64,000 bases of DNA. It comes from Saururus chinensis. Its lineage: Eukaryota; Streptophyta; Magnoliopsida; Piperales; Saururaceae. Shown here piece after piece: positions 55,651 to 64,000 of the stretch. The notes under the pieces are model-generated. The model did no database searches. It was not told the DNA's origin and saw nothing but the letters and a program-made list of their open reading frames with translations. Within the stretch, counting starts at the first letter, position 1, and every line of letters starts with the position of its first letter. The stretch is from NCBI GenBank assembly GCA_035235625.1, contig CP141146.1:39539709-39603708 (forward strand), read 5' to 3'. A program made the position numbers and the translations under genes.

Positions 55651-58412
55651 AACATGTAATATGTAATTAACGTGTTCCTAAAAACACGAAATGTTGTACA
55701 TAGGGTATACTATATATTTGTATCGTGTAATCGACAACACGACCAAAAGGGGTTACGTGTTACTAATTACACAATAAAATCAATCGATTATAAATTCTTT
55801 TGTCAAGAGTGTCCATTGTTTACACAATATTGGACATATCCTGTGTTCTAACACACGACAATTCCATGCTAATAATGACCCAATTCCTGATGCATCATTC
55901 TTGAAGCAGCACCACAATGTCCGCTGCATCAATACCTTCCATCCCGTTGTATTGCATTATATCTTAGGAGTTTGCAAGGAGATAACTCACACAGTGATGT
56001 TCTTCGCAGAGACGGATCATACGGTAGATTGTTGTAGTGGTGGCTAGTGAATCGGCTCTTCATTAGATACGGTCCTCACCTATATCAGATGGAGGGCACG
56101 ATTCGCTAGACTACAATATATCAATGTCTCCAATGATTCGTCGCATTTGTGCCCTATATGTCATCAACATACTCTGCAGTGGTCATCTAGAACGTTATTT
56201 TATTTGGTTATCCATTTGAACATGTGATGTGAATAATAGTATTTTTTATGTCATGAACTAAGGTTATGTAAATTAAAATAGAAGTAACAGTTATTGATTT
56301 TTTATCCAAATAAACCAATGGAGTAATTATATGTAGGTCATCTATTTTGATACACGACTAACATGCCAATCGTCTTCGTAAAAACACGCATTGAAATGTA
56401 TCATTTGATAGAACAAAGATATGATTTACTCTGTGTTGTATATACGATAGCATGACCTTAGCGTCTATCGTCAGATCGGTCAAATGATATGCAGAAATAT
56501 TCTTCTAATCGCATGTCATGGGACATGATATTGTACATATCATTTGATCGAATGCACGACAACATCAACGACCAGGTGTTTCCAAGTATGTACAATCCGA
56601 TCATATGCTTACTAACACGTAAGCAAACGAATTGTACGCTAAAACACACGACTAATTGCACCATCGTGTAAAAACATGATATCCATAGAAGACCCCATTT
56701 AAACGATAACACGACCTTAGCGAGTATCGTGAAGTCAATAATACGATAGGATGAACATTAAGTGAGTATTGTGTACAATGACACGACTGTGATACATTTC
56801 GGGTTTCCAATTAAATTCCTTGAGGATTCAGTTCCCGAATAGTCAGCACATTGAACGATATTCTACTTAAATTCCCGAAGAGTAACTCCCAAAGAATCAG
56901 CTCAATTTACAGAGTTTCAATAACTTCCATAACCCTACGCTTTAGAAGAATCCCTTCCTGCCTATAAATATAACGGTGACCCATGGGCATACCGAATTTG
57001 AGAGGAGGACACAAAAGAGAGGAGGATCAACTGCGCCTCAGCGGAACCTCTGTGACATTGCTATCTCTCCATTGTCCGATCCCGTAACCCATGATACGCT
57101 GTTGTCCTTGGCCTATGGAGGCAGCTTATAACCGGAATGTGTTCAGTGAGTGGTGTAATTACAATGTTGCGGATGTTCCATCGCATCTGTATAGCCTGGT
57201 CCGATAGTATGCAAGGAGATCTGACATGGAGATTGCTTGCCCAATGCTGTTCTGCGTGTCGACATATCATACGAGAGATTGCTTTAGCGGCGGCTGGTGA
57301 ATCAGCCCTCCATCGGATACAGTATTCATCTATATCCAACGGTGAGCTTGGTTCACTAGACGGAGATATATCAATGCCTCCAATGATCTGTTTGAGTCGC
57401 GCCCTATATGTCTTCAACATCCTCCGTAGTTGTCATCCAGACATTTATCTTTGTTTTTTGCAAATAAATAATTATTTGTTGATGTATTGGACCAATGTTA
57501 TATAATGAAAAGTATTAGTTATAAATTTGTTTGCATCAGAATATCACTTAATTAATTTGTTTTTTTCCTCATGTGGTTTTTGAATAATGGTACTTCTGAT
57601 AACACGACCTAAACTACTATCGTAAGATCGATGATACAATGACCACCAAGTTATTCAAAATAATACATCATCGATCCGAATACACGACATCGGTAAATAT
57701 TGTATTCTAGATTACACGACAGAATCATCGGCCATATGTGTAACTCGTGCTCTTATTAGCACTACATGAGATACATTCAGTGTATTATCAGTCACACGAC
57801 AAATATAGTGGTCGTATGTTCGGTGACACGAAATGAGGGAAAGCTCATTGAACCTCATGGTTCAGTCCAAACTTGTAGTGCAGCCCGAACCTTATCGTTT
57901 GAGCCACCAAGTCTAGTGGTTCGGGGACGATAAAACATTCTCGTGTGGCCAAACTGTCGTGTTCGCTCCTGTCTCACTATATATTAGGGTTAGGGCTCGG
58001 GCTCGGCCAAGCGTGTGTTTGGCGATGAGATGGATAATTCGGGAGATTGCTGTAGCGGCGTTTGGTGAATTGGCCCTCCATCGGATACGGTCCTCACATA
58101 TATCCAATAGTGGGCATGATTTAGTAGACAACGATATATCAATGCCTCGAATGATCCGTTGTAGTCATGCCCTATCGGTGGGTGTGCATGGAGATCATAG
58201 ACACACTCATGTTCTACACGTCGACGGATCATACGAGAGGTTGCTTTAGTGGCGGCTGGTGAATCGGCCCTCCATTGGATACGGTGTTCATCTATATCCG
58301 ACAGCGGGCTTGGTTCATTAGATGGCGATATATCAATGTCTCCAATAATTTGTCACTTTTGCAACATATTGGTCATCAACATCCACTGAAGTGGTCGTCA
58401 AGAACGTTATTT
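55651..58412 (+). other. MULE tail region with four copies of a ~200-bp coding-like segment
   Basis: Copies lie at about 55993-56197, 57222-57448, 58020-58187 and 58196-58412. Each carries GATTGCT or GGTTGCT, TGGCGGCTGGTGAATCRGCC, CTCCATCGGATACGGT, TCATCTATATCC, and GATATATCAATGCCTCCAAT. In one frame they give a repeated motif of the form IIREIAxAAxGExALHRIxxSxISN...DISMPxMI, which I do not recognise. Copies 2 and 3 sit in open frames (57137-57505 and 57959-58249). They are separated by stretches dense in ACACGAC and its reverse complement. They may be decayed parts of the same MULE or a separate repeat family. Confidence 0.6.
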
Positions 58413-60973
58413 GATTTGGTTTGCTATTTTAAACTTTCCTATGACCATTGTCATTCGCGAGATCATTTGGTCGTTAGTTAGGATAAACGACATCCATCGA
58501 TATCATTTGTTTGATTACACGACATCAAACATGTCCTAATAGGAGATGATGTGTATGCGATAACATGACCTAATAGGAGATTGTGGGAAGTATTATACAA
58601 TTGGATATTTGTCTACTTCTGTTTTGCGCTTTTGATGACACAACATTGGTACATATCATTTGATCGAATAGACGCCACCTGGCTGAATGTGACTTCGTGT
58701 AAATACAAACACAATAACAACATGTATTTCTGTTCCAGTGGATAATTTTAAAATAAGGGGTCAAAGAAATAAAGAAATTTGTCAGTTAATCGCAGAGTGA
58801 AAAAAGTCTATTGTCTGGATCGAATTCCTCGCCGATTCAGGCCCGAAGAATAGCAGCACAGATATGCAGACTGACCAAGCCTGTTATCTATAGTTGTCTA
58901 AAATTAGGTTGAAGGAAGCCCCCTATCACGACCCAGATTTTTTAAATCCCTTTTTAAATAAAGGACACGTGATAAATAGTGATAATTTTTTTTTCTTTCT
59001 TAAACACAAAACAAATCATTCGATTAAATATCCAGGTCGTGATAGTTGGTAGCTGAGGTATTCCTTTAATTGCACCCTACATTTTATGCAAGTCCTTTAA
59101 TCGTTCCACTTGTTCTAATGAAACAAACAATATCAATCAATGTTATTAATTATTTCTCGAACTATTGTTTGATAATTAATATTCTCGTCTAATCTCAATG
59201 ACAGACAAACTCATCAGATGTCAACTTAAGTGACAAATGATAACTAAACACCCTAAAATCTACCAAGCCCTTGGAATCTACCAGGAAGTACCATCACCCC
59301 TCCTAGCCCAAGAAGGACCTGACCGGAGTGGAAGGGCATGACCCACAACTACACCTGAACAGAAGTGGCGGGAAAAGCTAACCAAGCAGGATGTCAGCTA
59401 ATCCAATTGTGTGTACACTAAAAGATCCTCAATAGATCTGTGGTGAGTCTAGCTCACGCAGAGCTCCCTCCAATGGGGAGGTGCAACTACACGGTCAAAT
59501 CAGCGGCTCCTCAATAGAGTGAAAACTCAGGAAACCATTCTGAACCCTATCTTGCTCATCATCTATAAGCCAGGATTCCGAATGACTATCCCAAACCCTA
59601 TTAGTCCCTTCTAGACTAGGGTCTAAAACTTGAAACTTCCATCGGTTCATCAACCAAGGCTAATCGTCAGGTCAAAGGCTTTGTTCACTATATGAACAAG
59701 TCCCAGACCCCTCTAAGGTATTTTAGTCTTCATCTTGATAAGGTGTTCTTGCTCAATCCAAAGTTATCCACCCAATCAATTAATCTTTCAATAATTTTAA
59801 GCTAGTGATACTGTCACTATCATAACATCAATAGCAAAATATTGAAACAATGAATAAGATAAATAAGAAGAACCACATAGGTACAAGCACATCATAATAT
59901 CAATAATCAAATTCAATAATGATATTAGAATTGTTCAAGCTCACATGCCCTTACCCTCCTTCGGTTAATTTATTAAATCTTTATGAAAATTGATCATAAT
60001 GCACCTAAGGGCATTAAGGTAATTATCTAACATTGGATATGGTCCTCTCTGCTCTTGGGTAAGTCTTTAACCTCTCAAAAGTTTTCAATATCACATTGGC
60101 CCGTTAATAACATCCACGCGAATGTGGGCCGGTCTGCATAGGGGTATTTCTATCTTTTTGTTCAGAGCTTCTCTGAACCTCAATGGGTCCAAAACTAATC
60201 TCAAGGTTACATCTTGACATTATGAACCCGAAGAAATTTTCTTGCCGTTTAACGGGGTCGTAAACCCCTTGAACAGACCCCAGTTCAAATAATCATTTTA
60301 CCCTAACCCTAGGGGTAGAACAGTCAATTATCTATGTATTGAGATTTTTCCCCACCTTGTAGATTGGTTTAAATTTAGGTTACCCATTACACTCTCACTA
60401 AGAATTTTTCCTAATTTTTAAAATCACACATAGGCCACTGAACCGGAGCCCCAAAGTCGGGTAAGTGGTTTTCACACGACAATTTTACTATAAGGGGTAA
60501 AAGGGTTATTTTATAGTCTTTGGAATTTTTCCCATATCTAAAATTTGGTATGAATACTCCCATACTTCTCAAGGTCCAATAGAAATTGTCTATAATTTTT
60601 TTGACATTTTTATCCCTATTTACCGGACCCGGTTCGACCCTTCATTCATTTCTTTTTTTTTAAACCGGATCGGTTTGGTTTGGGTCGACGACCCGCAACA
60701 CGGGTCGTCTTCCGTGCGTCCGGTGAGAAGCATTTCTGCCTCTAGCAGCGCCATCCCTAGCCGCTACAATGGGGCAGTGGCTTGGGCTCCACTGGATCAC
60801 CTCCAGGTAGCGATCCTAGTGAGGCTGGCCCTGCCGCCTACCGGTGGCCAGCTAAGGCCAAAGACACATTTTTTTTATTTCGCAGGAGAAGCCGTGATGG
60901 CAGGGCCCCAAGGCCCGCCAATTGGATGGGCTTGACTGGATCTCCGTCATCTGGTGATTCCAGCCACCCAGGT
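58413..60973. other. LTR-rich DNA, no gene
   Basis: From about 58929 a retroelement-like sequence begins: CTATCACGACCCAGATTTTTT near 58929 pairs as an inverted repeat with ATATCCAGGTCGTGATAG near 59040, and the following 1.9 kb has LTR-like unstructured text (ACGGGTCGTC, GGGTCGACGACCCGC near 60685). This is the flank into which the short element at 60974 inserted. No gag/pol coding was recognised. The left limit of the repeat is uncertain. Confidence 0.45.
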
Positions 60974-63241
60974 TGTTATGACTCGTTTAGAAGGCTTATT
61001 AGGAATAATTTATTTTATTAATAGTTATGTACTTAGGGAGTTACTTGTAATTTCTATTTAATTGGTATTAATGGGTTTTTAGGTTAGTATTTAGGCCCGT
61101 TTAGAAGTTCTATTTAATGTAAGGGCTACGCCCTAATTTAAGTTTGCGAATGAATTAGCCTTTAATTAGTCTTTTGGTTATTCTTCTTCCCATCGTCCAA
61201 ACCTAATCTATCGTCTACCATTCCCTCCTTTTCGTCCAAACTCTTCTCTCAAACCCTAATGCCTTCTCTCTTCATCTAGCCTTCCCTGTCGTCCCTTCTC
61301 AACTCTATAGCTTCCTCTACGTATTCACCTATAAATCTAACGATCTACAACATTAATATCAGAGCAGTTCCGTTCTGAGAATTGTATTAAAAAAATGACA
61401 GAATAGTATGGTGTCATCTTTCTCGGTGCCAAGCAGGGGCGATCATTCTTCTCTGTAGCAGGACAACCGTGGTCTAGTGCAAATCTTTTTCGGTTCTCTG
61501 TGAGCACCAGCGGGGACCTCAATTTTGTTGGCCAAGCTTCCCCCATTCGGATCATTATTAGAGTTGCAGTGATGGTTTGGTCGCCGACTAAGCAAAGGGC
61601 GATGTTGGTACTTCTCCCACCTCCTAAACCACCGCCGAATCTCACTGCCAACAGCCATGCACAACAGCCATTTTTTGGCCATGGTCATCCACTGCGGATT
61701 GAATTTGGGCGAAGAGATGAAATTTTGAAGAAAAAAGAGAGACGCCGGAATAGAGAAGCAGAAGGCAGCGTCGAGGTTGAAGAAGACATTGCGTCAATGA
61801 AGAAATCTCCACCCTTGCTGGTGAGGGCTTTCGACCAGCGATGGGTCACTGTTGTGGGTGCTAGGGCAACCGATGAAGGATCGCACCGAATCGGCCGTTC
61901 AACATAGTTCCTTCCCTTCCCAGCCTCATTTTTGCAATGACTATAAATTTTCGGGTGACTCTGCTCCCTCGTACATATCCAAACACAGATCAACAAAGGA
62001 GAGAGTTCACGGCAAGATTTTTGGCCGATTGAGCAGAGAATTCTTGATGGCGGCGCTAAGGCAACTGCTAGAAGACGAAGACCTTCACAATGATGGTTCT
62101 GGAAACTGGGACTTACAACAGACATTGGCAGATGGTTTTGGTATAACCGGTTTTAACAAATAGAACCGGGTCCTGCAAATTGAAGTCCTTAAGACCACAA
62201 ACCGGGTCCAGAGAATTCAAGGCCTAAAATCTATAAACCGGGTTATGCACTCCAGAGACATTTCTGGAAACAAAGTCCAGCAGGGGCTGAAATCCGGAAT
62301 CGAATCCAGCATCCAGCGCAACTCCCTCTATTCCGAGCCTCATGCACGCAACCACTCTGCAGATTTTTCTCAAGATTATATTCTCTCTATCATAACCAAC
62401 TGCGTGGAGGAATTTGGGCGTTCAGAGAGGAAGACAACTCCAGCACATTTAATGGCACCAAATCTACCGTCCAGATTCAATCATGCAACAATCTTCCATT
62501 CCGCATTCTGCTGCGATTTCCCCAGAATTCTTGCTGCTGCATTCCATTTTTGGATTTCAAAGTATCTCCAGCTGTAATGTCTATTGGTGGAAAGACAACT
62601 CCTTCTATGTGCCAAAGTGTCAGTTGGCTCATGGCTCATTTTGACATCCGTAAAAAACAAAGCTGAAGTACCTAAAGCTGGTCCAGTGGAAATTTCAGCC
62701 CATTTGAGTACCCAGTATGCAGCAGAGCAATAGTGGGCCCATATACCATATTATACAATCTCAAGTGCCGGTTATCATTTTAGGGATTTATTTGCTCACC
62801 TTTACGGTTCAAGTGTCGATTATCACCTCAAAGACGAGGTGATGTGGAAGCAGCGGTGGATTGTTATGACCCGTTTAGAAGGTTTATTAGGAATAATTTA
62901 TTTTATTAATAGTTATGTAATTAGGAAGTTACTTGTAATTTTTATTTAATTGGTATTAATGGGTTTTTAGGTTAGTATTTAGGCCCGTTTAGGAGTTCTA
63001 TTTAATGTAAGGGTTGCGCCCTAATTTGAGTTAGTGAATGAATTATCCTTTGATTAGTCTTTTGGTTATTCTTCTTCCCATCGTCCAAACCTAATCTATC
63101 GTCTACAATTCCCTCCCTTTCATCCAAACTCTTCTCTCAAACCCTAATCTCTTCTCCTCTTCATCTAGCCTTCCCTATCATCCCTTCTCAACTCTACAAC
63201 TTCCTCTACGTATTCACCCATAGATCTAACGATCTACAACA
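60974..63241 (+). mobile_element. Complete short LTR retrotransposon (TRIM/LARD-like), 2268 bp
   Basis: LTRs at 60974-61352 (379 bp) and 62862-63241 (380 bp) are nearly identical, starting TGTTATGAC and ending GATCTACAACA. Just after the 5' LTR, TTAATATCAGAGC resembles the usual initiator-tRNA-Met primer site TGGTATCAGAGC (differs at a few bases). The flanks are CAGGT and TAGGT, a 5-bp target duplication with one mismatch. The ~1.5-kb interior has no gag, protease, RT or integrase that I recognise, so the element depends on another for mobility. Confidence 0.85.
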
Positions 63242-64000
63242 TAGGTCCCTCCGGCCAGGAGCCTCGTTGCGCCACCACAGTATTCTCTTCTCTTTCTCTC
63301 TCTCTTTTTCTTTCTCTGCGATGATCCGGCGGCCAGCACAGCGGCAGCCGAGTCCGCCGTTGCCAAGGCCTCGCCGGAGCAAGGGGCAGCCACGGCCAGA
63401 GTCATGGACACCGAGGCTAGGGCCAGGGCCACCACGGACAAGGCCATGGCCGCCCTTGCTTAAGACCGAAACCATTGTTCACGTGAACAATTTTTGCAGA
63501 AATTGCTTTTAATATTATTTTCAATAAATTAAATTAATGAATTTCCTACAAATTTCAACTTGAAATCCTACCTCAACGGCTGAGTTGTCATCAATCCACC
63601 CCGCCGGAGCCTCACCGGAGCTTCACCTTTCACTGCCTTCTCTCCTCCAATCGGGCAAAGACCCCCTAAATTGTGCCATAAGAATGCCTTTTATAAACAT
63701 GGGGATTAGGGTTCCTAATCCCTCCAGAATTTTGGCCCAACCACCTTACTTAGATACCCTATTTAGGGACCTAAAAATTAATTTCGGAACTCTAAGTAAC
63801 CGGGCCTGCAAGATGACTTAAATGGGCCAAAAATACATCTAAATCGGGTAAACGGGCCCTATACGATATATTCAACTTTGAACAGTCGTATCTCCCTCAT
63901 CCAAACTCTGATTTGCGCGTTCTTGGTGGTGTTATGAAGCTCTGTCTATCTACTTTCTAATAGAATTAGTTTTAGTAAAAAAAATTATCTATGTAGGGAA
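63242..64000. other. LTR-like DNA to the right window edge
   Basis: Continues the host sequence of the retrotransposon at 60974-63241: a CT-rich run (63280-63318), a GC-rich stretch (63320-63455), then AT-rich text with GGGCCAAAAATACATC and TATCTCCCTCATCCAAACT, which resembles LTR sequence elsewhere in the window. No gene is supported; the element runs off the window. Confidence 0.4.

Noticed and set aside
61500..62163. Frames in the 2.3-kb retrotransposon interior as gag
   Set aside because: I saw no zinc knuckle, protease or capsid-like motif, and three overlapping frames on both strands are open.

Overview
This is nuclear DNA from a flowering plant, probably a eudicot. The evidence is intron-rich genes with GT..AG junctions in consistent phase, products matching land-plant families (a Raf-like kinase, RDM1, an RGF/GOLVEN peptide precursor, mitochondrial uL14), and gene-sized stretches filled with Mutator-like (MULE) and LTR elements. 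I cannot name the species. I see no tRNA, rRNA or CRISPR array.

Genes in order. (1) 3630-7641 (+): a six-exon Raf-like Ser/Thr kinase of 383 residues. (2) 27475-30029 (+): a seven-exon homocysteine S-methyltransferase of the HMT1 type, 344 residues. (3) 33613-35439 (+): a three-exon mitochondrial ribosomal protein uL14 (HLP/HUELLENLOS type). (4) 36279-36670 (-): the last exon of a conserved protein of unknown function. (5) 36893-37855 (-): RDM1, a subunit of the RNA-directed DNA methylation machinery. (6) 44665-45190 (-): a small two-exon secreted-peptide gene ending in an RGF/GOLVEN/CLEL-type motif. The genes belong to separate pathways and do not form a cluster.

Repeats fill the rest. Positions 8333-24880 are one old MULE with long inverted repeats, carrying a broken MuDR transposase and a broken plant mobile domain gene on the minus strand. 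It is split by a 3.9-kb solo LTR (9519-13394) and by another LTR (13460-18570), which itself holds a 1.7-kb LTR (13505-15202). All three have intact 5-bp target duplications. The outer end of the MULE, with flanking DNA, is tandemly duplicated at about 23.75-26.81 kb. A 528-bp hAT-type element (38429-38956, 8-bp duplication) lies just upstream of RDM1. Positions 39768-43695 are a further LTR with a nested LTR (40683-42719).

The right third holds two copies of a second MULE family in opposite orientation (45962-49642 with a 10-bp target duplication, and about 51885-55650). After them come four copies of a roughly 200-bp segment whose reading frame gives an unrecognised repeated protein motif (56.0-58.4 kb), and an LTR-rich end containing a complete short retrotransposon (60974-63241).

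All calls come from reading the sequence and from memory of protein families. No database search or transcript data was available. Exon limits are predictions from splice signals, phase and family similarity.
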